This document shows positions 54,110 through 64,000 of a stretch of 64,000 nt of DNA, piece by piece. Below the pieces are notes generated by a model. It did no database searches, was not told the DNA's origin, and worked only from the letters and a program-made list of their open reading frames with translations. How positions within the stretch are numbered: position 1 is the stretch's first letter; each line of letters opens with the position of its first letter. This stretch comes from Mycteria americana (taxonomy: Eukaryota > Chordata > Aves > Ciconiiformes > Ciconiidae). The DNA is taken from assembly GCF_035582795.1 (NCBI RefSeq), contig NC_134368.1:12940001-13004000 (forward strand), written 5' to 3'. Made by a program: the position numbers and the translations under genes.

Positions 54110-54880
54110 TGCATGCTCGGCGTAAATCGTTTAATGCAAACCATCTTGCCAACTCTTTCTGGATGGTTTCCTTTTGCTATCAACCCTTTCAAGCCAACTT
54201 CCTTAGGAAAAGAGACAATGTCTTTCTGGAGAGAAACAGAGTTCAGAATAAACTCTGGCAACTATTTTTGTCACAGACCACTCATACAGTGAATTGTGAC
54301 CTCTTCCCAAGTAATGCTAATGTTATCTATGCCATCCATGACATTAGCCTATCTCCAAAAGTCATTCAGGTGGGGCTTTTCCTTACCTCTTATCTCCTGG
54401 ATAAGCTTGGAGAAGGTCTCTTTTAGACAGTAAGCCTTGAAAGTCATGATTACTCCCTGGTTCATTGGTTGGAGTAATGGGGTCTTACTAGGGGCAGAAC
54501 ATGACTTTTCCATTGGGTCATAGGGTCTCCTAATTAAGCTTGTGCAAGTGGCATTGTCCTAAACAAGGAGAATTTTGAAGTCCATGACCTGTTTCTCACA
54601 GCGTTCCCTAAAGTCTGGCATTATGTGGGCACTTCGAGCATTTGTGTAGTAACCTGGGCCTTTCAGTTGTTTCCATGACTGGTAGAGAGAACTTCCAAAA
54701 TCCTCTTGTGGCCCTGGGGTTCCCACTGCAATGAATAAGCAAAGGCTTTAGCGTGCAGTCTCCTTCTGTACTGCTGCCCAGCAGAAGGGTCAAACTATCT
54801 TTTAGCAGCCTTAAAGCCCAAGGCAGTTTCCTCTTCGTTGCATCCAATATGGATTGCACGCCCACCACTTTCAATACAAC
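54110..54880 (-). pseudogene. Broken pogo/Tigger-family (Tc1/mariner superfamily) transposase
   Basis: On the minus strand, in order: LLKDSLTLLLGSSTEGDCTL, KPLLIHCSGNPRA, then after a frameshift DFKILL, a stop, DNAT, later LLQPMNQGVIMTFKAYCL, DFW, and ISITWEEV. These match, in order and spacing, the DDE core of Tigger/TIGD proteins (KDRLTLLLG, LKPLLIYHSENPRA, DNAP, LLQPMDQG, TFK, FWK, WEEV). At least four in-frame stops and one frameshift are visible, and the Asp of the usual MDQG (54460-54462) is Asn, so it is dead. The N-terminal helix-turn-helix domain and terminal inverted repeats were not found. It could be a DNA-transposon relic or a decayed retrocopy of a TIGD-like gene. It lies between the LTR and the CpG island, on the same strand as SH3TC1. 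Confidence 0.8.
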
Positions 54881-56549
54881 AAGTTATGTCTAATTTAGCT
54901 TTTAAAGCAACACCTCTGCATGGCCACAGGCTTACTAGCATCACTCAAAGATTGCCTTGAACTCATGATGGTTATTATATGCAAAGATAGTTCGTGATTA
55001 AAACCACAAATTACGGTGATGTTGGAAGGCAGATCTCATTGGCATGAATGCAGAACAGACAAGATGGATGCTGCTGCATAGCCACAACTGAGATGCTCTA
55101 CACATTTTACTAGTGCGATACATAACATACATACACACATGGATATATTCATGCATCATCTGCATCTTAATGAAGTTCTACAAGGCCAGCTGCAACTCAG
55201 CTGGCATGCTTCAGTACAGCTGTGCAGCTCAGGAGAGCTTTCAATGGAAACTGGGTGGTAGAAGATTGCAGGATGGAAAACAGGTAATAAAAGCGCTTAG
55301 CAAAGCATGGTGTTAAACAATTGATGATGCAACTCCAAAACAAATGACAGAAAGCGACGGATAGCAGCATGGTACTGAAGTTACAAGTCGCCAGTTTTAA
55401 GGAATGACTAAGTAGAGTGGGAGTGAAGGGTGGAATCTGATAGAGCAGTATAAATTCATGAGTGACACAGAGAAAGTGAATAGGGAATGGTATGTTTGCT
55501 ATCTCTTCTACTACAAGAATGAGCGGGCATCAGGTAAAGGTAGCAAATAGCAGGTTCAAAACAAAAGCAGGTGGTTCTTCGCACCACACATGATGCTGTA
55601 GTTGCTTAAAGCATGCATGGTTCAAACAACTGGACAAGATAATTGAAGAAAATCCATGGAAGGTTCTTTGATACAAAGAACATACATCTGGCTCAGGTAG
55701 TCCCCTCAGCAGATATCCACTGCTGGTGACCGTCAGAAATGGGAAACTGGGTTGGATTGTCTGATCCTGTATGGCTGCTCTAAGTGCAGGTCCACATTCT
55801 TCCCAGTGGCAGTGATTCTCTCCAGGGGCTCTCAGTTCGCATCTGTCGAATGACATGAGAGCCATACTGTACTGCTATACTTACACAGAGCTGAGGATGA
55901 TGATTCCCCATCAAATCATGGCACGTAAGCACTGCTACAGAGCGCATCTCACTTCAGTTACTGGTGTAGGATGGGAAAGTTGTGTAGGTTTTTATGGTTA
56001 CAACTGTTAGTTAAGTTTTAACGTTCAGATAACGGTTGGTGGAAAAGAGCATAATAATCGTGCTGATATAAATGGAAAGCAAGTCTTCACACCCCTATTT
56101 CCTCATGCTGTTACTGTAACTCCAAGCTGCCCAGAGCCCAGTCTGAACTCAGCATCAGAGGAGCTGTGCAGTACAACACGCTTATGTAACTACAGCTGGC
56201 ACCTCCCGGGTTTGGGAAAACAGACGTTTGGGGGTGTTTTTTGAAACATTATTTCTTCCAGCACTCTAGCAGATTTTTAGATTGATGAAAGACTGAATAA
56301 GCTGGCTTTAATAAAACATTGTGCGTCCTCGTACTTTCAAACATGAAGGATCAGTGAGGGTTCACCTGCCCCAGAAAGCGCGACCTTCCCCTCCGGAGCA
56401 ACCGGACTCGCTGCCAAACATCTTCTGTGCGGTGCAGCGCTGCCTGGAGCCTCGGCTGAGCCGAGGGACAATGCCAGCATCCTCATCGTCATTCCCTGGG
56501 CGTTCTGGGGACATGCTAAAGCACCTGTGCACCAATTCGCCTTGCTCGG
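54881..56549. other. Intergenic DNA left of the CpG island
   Basis: Mixed composition without recognised exons or repeats; GC content rises from about 56340. Frames here are short and unsupported. Confidence 0.55.
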
Positions 56550-57560
56550 GCATCATTCAAACCGCGCACAAGTAGGGCAGGGAAATGCAGACCTCGCCCC
56601 CAGAGCACAGGGGGGCTGGATGGAGAGCTGGCGGGCGAGCAGGTGCGAGCTGCCTGCGGCTCTTGCCGCGACGGCGGGGAAGTTTCCGCTGCGGGGGGGG
56701 GCTGCAGCAGCTCTGCCCGCAGAAGCGGCGGGGCCGGAGCGCGCCCCCCCCCCCCCGGCCGCAGCAAGGCACGGAGGGGGATGTAGTCCGCGGGCGGCGG
56801 CGCGGGGCGGCGCGGAGCTGCCTACACTTCCCAAGGTGCCCGCCGCGCCGTGCCGTGCCGTGCCGCGCCGCGCCGGGGCTGTGGGTGCGCGGCACCTGCC
56901 GGCGGGGGCGGAGCGCGGCGCCGCCTGCCCCGCTGCGGGCTGCGCGGCGGCGGGGATGGTGCCGCCCGCCGGGGCGCGGTGACGGGCGGCGACGGGCGGC
57001 GGCGGCGGGAGCGGCGGGGAGCGGCGGCGGGCGCGGCCCCTCCTGCGCGCCATGAGCACCGGCACAGGTAGGCGGGCGCGGGGGGCAGCCGAGCCCCCCC
57101 TCTTGCCTTTCGGAAGGGGACGTTGCCGCTGCCCCGCTGGGGTCCGTCGCGTCGCGTCGCGGTGCGGCTCCTCGCCGGGGTGCGGGCAGGGGGAGCCGGC
57201 TGAAAATTGCTAACCTCGAAAAAAAGCGGAAAATCCGTGTGTATGCTTGTGCGCGTACCTCGGAGGGGAGCTGCCGCAGCCGCGGGCGCTGCCGGGCGGG
57301 AGGAGCTGCGGCTGCCGCCGCGGTGCCGGGACCCTGCGCGGGGGCTCCGGCGGTGCCGCCCCCGCCCCGGGCCTCGCCCGCCCCCCCGGCAGGGAGCCCC
57401 GCGGGACAGGCTTGGCCCTGTACCCCCACCGCCGGCACCCCACGGCACGGCACGGCTCGGGGATGTCTCGCCCCGGCCCCGCAGCCGACGTGTAGGTGAG
57501 GGCGGCTGGCAGGCTGCTGCCCCCCTCCCCGCCCCGCGTCCCAAGGGTGGGAGCAGGCGG
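56550..57560 (+). promoter_or_regulatory. CpG island promoter
   Basis: A sharp change from AT-rich DNA to sequence dense in CG dinucleotides, with tandem GGCGG/GCGGCG blocks (56960-57040), a C run at 56746-56757 and a G run near 56693. Many GC-box-like GGGCGG units and no TATA box point to a housekeeping or developmental CpG promoter. The G-rich plus strand has several potential quadruplex stretches. The long frames on both strands within it come from GC-rich composition. It may fire in both directions: plus to the exon at 57052, minus toward SH3TC1 about 20 kb away. Confidence 0.9.
57052..57067 (+). CDS. ABLIM2: Candidate first coding exon of ABLIM2
   Basis: GCGCGCC precedes ATG AGC ACC GGC ACA G, then donor GTAGGC at 57068. 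It would encode MSTGT and one base of the next codon. I assign it to ABLIM2 mostly by synteny: in human 4p16.1, ABLIM2 lies next to SH3TC1 in head-to-head orientation, exactly as here, and its protein also begins MS with a short first exon. No LIM domain is in the window, so the assignment cannot be proved from sequence. Alternatively the exon could be non-coding or belong to another gene. Confidence 0.45.
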
Positions 57561-60500
57561 CTCCTCAGACGGGGCTATGTGGGTTAAAACCTCGGCCTTT
57601 TCTGCTGGCCGTGATATCGTGGTGATAGAGAAGGTGAAAATCACGGAGGTTTCATGGAGCTCTGGCTAGGATTGCCACCCGGAGGGATCCAGTTGCCCAG
57701 GGCGATACAAAAGTAATTTATCCTGTGATACATGCAGAATTTGAGAACGGACTTGGAATTGTATTTTCCAGCCATTCAGCATTCATCTGCGTTGTGTGGC
57801 AGCGGGGGGTGGTTACTTCAGAGCGCAGCTGATTGCAAAATATTACAGTCTTTAAGGCAAATACAGGGTTGTGCATAGGGGAAAGAGGGAGGCTTTGAGA
57901 GTTGATTGTGTATTTCGTTTCTGAGGGTAACTGTGGCTGCTAAATATACCCGCTGCCACAACAATAGGGAGACATTGAATGGCTACAATTACGTGGTGAC
58001 TCTGTATGTCAACATGCTTAATCATATCACATCCTCACAGCGAGCCAAATGAGAGCCTAGTGCAAACAAAGATGAAAACGAGCTCCCTGTGAGAACAGTG
58101 CGAGACCTGGGGTCAGACACCTGCCAGAGACTTCCACTAAAATGTAGTTTGGCATCTCCTTGTGGCTGGTGAAAATGTAGGTATTTCCATGTGTGCCGAT
58201 CATCCACGTTCCCGCGTGGTCTGCGGATGAAACGTGCGCTGCCAGCGTGCCGGTCCTCTCTGGGGAAGTGCCCAGGTCAAGGCAGGCGTCCAGGAGTGCA
58301 GTTGAGAGCAGAGTTTCAGGGTGACTTGAATCGTGTGCTAGAAATCCTGAGTCTGTCTTCTGTCTCTAAAGGGAATGGAGATGGTTAACGCAGAGGGTGA
58401 CATCTGCATTGGAGATGATTAAACACCAGCACAGAATCCTATCCTTGGTTACCCGTCTGTAAATTTGAACAGAAGAGTATGAAATACTGTGAAACATTTA
58501 AATTCTGTAGCAGTAGAACTGAGGCTGGTAGAGGGAACATTAAAGTCCAAAGTTGTATCTCTATAATATCTTAAACACCAATTAAATAGATTGTAAAGTT
58601 ATAAATCCAGTAGAAAAGTTCGTGCATAACAGTATAGTGCAGAGGAGACTTGACACAATTCTATCTCAGTAATTGCACCAAACATGGTGTAAATGAAATA
58701 GCAAAAATGAACAGTGCCAAGACAAAAATAACATCCTGGGAAAAAAGGGAGTGGAAAAAACCCCTGAGAGTTCTCAGCTCTCATTTGAAAGTATAACCGG
58801 CAGTTTTAGGAGTATTGGTTTTAAGTATAGGCTTAGCTTTGATGTTTCCAAATTTTGATTTTGCATGTCTGTGTGGACTATGTAAACAATTTACAATCAA
58901 TTTTTACAATAAATTAAATGTGAGGACCCCACACCTGCTCTGCAAAATCAATGGAAATTTTCCATTAACATCAATAGGGCAAGTATTATACAGCACATTT
59001 AATGCCACAATTTGACTAAAATCACTGTTTCCAAAAGATTTCCACCAAAATTACTGCGGAAAGGCTGTAATTCAAAGTTTGGTGTTTACTGTAACGGAAA
59101 GATGTTTCTCCTTCTGCAAAGAACATAAGGGTGCAGTGTGGTATTAAAATCAGCCCCACGTAAGTTTCAAGGAATTGCTGCACTGTTTGGTAATCCAGGA
59201 GAAATCCCCAGTCTTCCCATTACTCTTGAGATGGAGTAAACTGTTGCGGGTCTGTGCTTGTTACGCCAGAAACCTTCGCTCAGTCCGTGTGCTGATGCCA
59301 CACGTCATTAGCTATCTGTATCAAGAGGGTTTCAGGCAATCCTGCGACCCTGCCTTGCCATTTTAACCATAAGATTTGGCTTTACTTATAGAAATGTGTA
59401 TATTTGGTAAACGTGATTTAGTTTGCAATGTACAGATACAGACCATATCATTAAAGTCGCCCAATAATACATACTTTGAAACATCATCCTTTATTAATGG
59501 ACTGCAGACTCATGGTATAATTTTAAATCTAGAAAGCATAGGATCATGTGGCATAGTAGAACACAGCTCAAATACATTGTTACATATGTTGTAATTAGAT
59601 TTTTCCACACGTGATTTTCCTCCATATACTTACCATTGGTCTTGGCTGACACTATTTCTAAGAAAGAGCCCATTCAGTGCTTTTTATACCTAGGAGATTT
59701 ACATGGCATGGCTGTGCTTTTAGGATTCTAAATGTACTTTTAAGAGTTTATAATACGATTATCAGTCTAATATTTCAGTTCTTTCCCATCTTGAAATCCT
59801 AGCAAGAAGTACAGAGTAGGTTAAAAATGTGAGATTGAGAAAATTAGGTTCCCATCAATTCCCAGAAATAGGGTAGCACGGTATCTATTATTTAGGTGCA
59901 AAAAAAGGAATCACAGAGCTAATTACATACTAGGTGAATTATCTTAGATTAGATTAAATTAAATGTCATGACACAAATTCACACGGCTCTTTAGCCTTTA
60001 TTATATTAGAGGGAAAATTTGATTGCGTGGATCAGAGAAGAGCTAATGGAGTGTCACAGCCCAAATGGAGCAGGAACAAAGTGATTCTGGTTACAAAAGA
60101 GGTTACGCAGGTTGGTCATGCAGGGTCCTGCTCTGCTTGGGAGATGCTTAATTCCGTTTCAAAGTTCACATGCAAATATGCCGATAGGAATCCTCTCTGG
60201 AGACAATAGTACGACTGTGTCAGTCTGTAGTATGTTTTATAGTTTGATACAGTGTTTTACTTTCAGCCCTTCACTTTGAGCACTAGAAGAAGGGAGCATT
60301 GAATTACTAGATAGGAGCAGCAAGAGGTCGACTTGCTTTGAAGTTCTCCAATTAATGAATGCGTGCAGATTATAATGTGCAATCCTCCAAGTTTTGTCAT
60401 TAAACGGAAGTAGAACTACGTCATTTCATTGCCAGTTTAGCCATGTTTCCGTGAAAAAATAAGCAATGACACATATTTCCTGATGGTATTTTCTTCCTCT

Positions 60501-63500
60501 GAAGTTGAATTGTGTAGAATGTATATCATGTCTTAGGCTGTAAAAAATAAGAAGCCATATCTTAGGATTCTTTAAGGTTTTTGGTTGAAGGTTCTTCTTT
60601 ACAGCTGTTTAAGACAAGGACTTCATCTCGGTGTATGACATCTGTTAAACGGCATCATGTTCTTGGATTGTAAGAACATACAGCGCAGTTAGGAGAGGAT
60701 GACGTAGGTCAGAAGAGATGATCAGGTGATGGTACATCCGCTGGTCACTCCTGACTGCAGGACATCCTGGCTGCCACAGGCCTTCACATGCTGCCCCAGC
60801 GCTGCAGCAGATCTCTGGAAAGGTGGCTAGTTCTGCATTAAAAAACCCAGATATTTGGCTTTCTGAGCAAGGTCTATTTCTTGCCAATTTGCCTGTTTGG
60901 AGCACAGCGTCTGTACAGTAACGAGCATCCTTCGTGGCTGGTATCTGTACGCATCTTACTGCCATTTCAATACGATGTTGAAGTCAGTATACTTTCAGTT
61001 TTGCTTCTCAGGACATTAATGGCTTATGTACTTAATGCCCAGTAATCAACTTCGTCATAAAAACATAGAGGGCTAAGAAATGTAAAGAAAATTGAAAAAT
61101 TAATCAAAGCATGGCTATTGAGGTAACTTTTCCCTCTCTTACCTTCTTCTATGCAATGGGCTGGCCAACATTCAAGGAGAAGTGAGGAAACCCTGATTTT
61201 AGTTTTGCCTAATTTGACAAATCCTTCCCCCTCTACACTACACAAATTCAGGCTTTTAGCAGTGGAAATGCATCTCTCTTGACTATTGTTAACTTTAAGC
61301 TCACTGCTGCATTTTCCAGTCCTGCTAGGGGATTGCTGGTGCCATTAACTCACCTTCGGACCTTGGCTTCTCAAAGCAAGCATCCAGCACTCACAATAAT
61401 GAATTACTCGTATTTTTGTGGCAATGGGCTGGGCTGCTTGCGGCTTTTCGAAGCAGAGCTCTGTAAGTGCCGCAAGGAGAGGGGGCACAGCCAGCAGAGC
61501 TGTGTCTCTACACAAGCAGGGCAGCGGATGGGCCTTTGAGATTATTGGACAATTTGCTGGCTCGCTGTCTGCATCCTTAAATATAACCTTAAGGCAAATA
61601 TTTCTGAATTTAGATTATTCCCCATGTCAAGATCCATTAGCAGTGTGTCAAGGTCCTTAACTGTTATCGTTTGAAATGTTGGAATGGTTTTTTCACAGCT
61701 TATTAGTTGATGTTCGTGCTCTGAAATCTAGATGGAGTATTGTTTTGCACGAAGCACGGTTATTTGTTTTTCCATTTCAGAAAAGGAATGTGAGAGGAAT
61801 ATAAACTCAATTCAGTGAATATTTCGGTCAGCTTTAGGAGCTGTTTTTCTCCCTTTCTCTGTAAAAGCAAATCATTCTTCTACTGGTGTTAGTCAAATTG
61901 ATTGATAACTCTGTTTTGGAGGTTCTCCTGATCCTATAGGACAAGTTGCTTGATCTGTAGTTGAAGGAAAACAAAGTCTCAATGCAGTTGGCCATCAAAA
62001 ATAAACATTCCTGAATTGTAAGATATCATTAGTGATATTTTAAAAATACTTTACTGTTCTTATAATACAAGGGTTTTTTTTGCTATTTAGAAACTGCTAG
62101 ATTTAAGTAATACTGTCATTGTAAAGCAATAACAGAATGCAGTTGCTGCTCATGGTGGATGTGAGAACAAGTGGGGTATCTTGGTTGTTACTGTATAGCA
62201 GCTGCTCACAAATACAGCATCCGGTTCCTTGGAAGTTTTCAAGTACCCTTCTATCATTTCATTTCTAGCATGGGGCACTCTCTGATACTTCAGAAGAGGA
62301 TGAAATGTAATTGTCCCATGTTCTTCCTCTTCCCTCTTGCCAAGTTCATTTGAGCTTCAGGGGAAAAAAAAAAAATTCCTCACCTGTACTGGTTTATGGA
62401 GTGAAATAACTGGGTATAGTAGAAATGTGGAGCACTAAGCATACAGTAGATGTGTTCCTTCAAGTCTGTTTCAGAGGATGACAAAGTAAAATCAAATCCC
62501 TGTGACATTGTTCATATGGTGAAATCCTTGGTGAAGTAGAAGGAGTTAAAGTTGATGCATATCATATGAAGAAGAAGCCACAGAACCTGTTCTGCTCGAG
62601 AGTGTCACGCAAGAGCTTTTGTCACTTTAGAAAATAGGTCATATACCTCCTTCCCCTCACAGATATGTGACTTGAGGATTCATGGATAGCAGGGAATTTC
62701 AGAAGTAATACATAAAGCAGTTTACTAGTTGATGTCTAAATAGATACTGGGATCTTCTCTGCAGACCAACGCTAAGTGGGACTAAATGAATAGGCAGCCT
62801 TATATGCGGTGATTAATTTGGAGAGTTCTTGATCACAGTCCACTTCAGTTTTTTCTTGGCTTATTTTTACCTCTGTCAAGAGTGTTTATTGAGGTACATT
62901 TATAAATCCCAGATTGCTGCAAACATTGCAGTTCAAAATGATGGGAATGCTCTAGAAGTAATGAAAAATATTTTTACAGTTTCCTCTTTATTTTCATCTC
63001 AGCTAGTTTCAGTTACTTTGCTCTGTTTACAAATTCTTTACCTCTCTTTTTTTCCTGTTGATGTTCTCAGTATTGCAAACTTGGCCGGGACCTGCAAGTC
63101 AAACAGGTATTTCTGTTCTTTACCTTGTAACAGACCGCTTTTTGATAGAGTTCAGCTGACAAGTTTGGCTTGAGGGAGTCTTGTAGGGTTTGCCTTGCTC
63201 CAGTGTTTCTTTTGGCTTTGCAATACCAGCAGCATTAAAGCAATCACTCGGTTCCAATTTTAGATGCAACACAGATAAGGAGGATCTAATCTTTAAGATT
63301 GCATATATAATTGTGTAGGGCACAGAGACCAAAGGAAACCATAGAAACAGGCTGTGTTGCCACTATTACCCTTGATGACAGGGAGACGGGAATGGAAAAG
63401 GGTTTGCAGCCAAGTCCCGTAACCGGGATACAAGGCAATCGGGAACAGCTGGGGCTGCGTATGTCTGCACCGCGCGTTGCAGCGGGTGTCTGGCAGTGAC

Positions 63501-63924
63501 TCCAGCACCTCACCCCTGTGACTCGCACATATGCTCTCTGTTCTGCTATCTGTTAGCCTGGCTATAAGTCAGGCTCAGAGTGCCAGTGGTAGGTTTCTGC
63601 TTGCGGTCTGAGCCTCGGTCTTCTCGGTGGTTCCTGCCCAGCTCAGACTAAAGAAAACCCCGCGCTCTGCCGTTGGCTTTGGAGCAGCGACAGAAGTGTG
63701 CCTGTGTGCAGGCGGTAGGTAAATACTGGTGATAAGAGAGCAGCGTTGCTTTGCGTGCTGTCTTGAACCTCTCCATGACTAATAGGTACAGGTACGCTTA
63801 GGTACAGTGTTCCCACCCGCTTGGTCAACAGACTCCAGCCCCTAATCCTGCGGGGGCTCGTGCAGCGAGCGCAATGAGAGGAGCTGCTGTGTGCATCCCT
63901 TGAGTGTGGGGCAGGCAAGGAGGG
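57068..63924 (+). other. Probable first intron of the plus-strand gene
   Basis: No acceptor-exon-donor unit with recognisable protein was found from the donor at 57068 to the right edge. GC content falls back to AT-rich by about 57700. Frames in 58-63.5 kb are under 115 codons and unsupported. Large first introns are usual for ABLIM genes. Confidence 0.5.
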
Positions 63925-64000
63925 GTGGAGAGGTCTGCTTTTGTTCCACCTGGAGAAGAGAAGGCCAAGGGGAATTCAATTGCCATCTTCAACCCCCTAA
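63925..64000 (+). mobile_element. CR1 LINE fragment cut by the window edge
   Basis: CACCTGGAGAAGAGAAGGCC followed by AAGGGGAATTCAATTGCCAT and CTTCAACCCCCTAA corresponds to the CR1 3' segment that typically reads GCCTGGAGAAGAGAAGGCTC...GGGGAGACCTTATTGC. Plus orientation, mid-element; it continues beyond 64000. Confidence 0.75.

Noticed and set aside
56553-57644. Several long frames (up to 298 codons) on both strands
   Set aside because: CpG-island composition removes stop codons; the products are Ala/Pro/Arg/Gly-rich, and overlapping frames on both strands are similarly long.

Overview
The window is vertebrate nuclear DNA and almost certainly from a bird. The genes have many exons and GT-AG introns. 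There is a CR1 LINE 3' end with the avian octamer-like ATTCTATG terminus, a long LTR of a type I associate with bird ERVL-like elements, and a GC-rich CpG island. Prokaryotic features (operons, ribosome binding sites, CRISPR) are absent, and most open frames in the window are chance frames in AT-rich intergenic or intronic DNA.

The main gene is a complete SH3TC1 orthologue (SH3 domain and tetratricopeptide repeats 1) on the minus strand. I assembled 17 coding exons from 36947 (start codon) down to 10629 (stop), with a polyadenylation signal at 10294-10289. All exon phases are mutually consistent. The sum is 4089 nt, that is 1362 residues plus stop, against about 1336 in human (remembered value). 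The large exon at 18480-20168 carries the first half of the TPR region, and the SH3 domain is in the exon at 24673-24868. The two 5' coding-exon joins (34217-34291 and the 5' edge of 31837-32051) are the least certain.

Right of SH3TC1, 36989-56550 is a long gene-poor stretch. It holds a possible upstream non-coding exon and promoter of SH3TC1 near 42.6-42.75 kb, a 24-bp perfect palindrome, a probably solo LTR (51080-52211), and a broken pogo/Tigger-type transposase (54110-54880, minus). At 56.55-57.56 kb a strong CpG island surrounds a start codon followed at once by a splice donor, on the plus strand. From the known neighbour order (ABLIM2 lies head to head with SH3TC1 in human 4p16.1) this is most likely the first exon of ABLIM2. 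The rest of the window to 64000 would then be its first intron, ending in another CR1 fragment.

Positions 1-10264 are the intergenic region 3' of SH3TC1. I saw no gene there, only an A/T run and a clean short hairpin. I found no novel multi-gene system. The observations worth following up are the decayed transposase, a micro-inversion inside a CR1, the hairpin and the palindrome, a upstream ORF and competing splice sites in SH3TC1, and a myeloid-looking motif cluster at the candidate upstream promoter.
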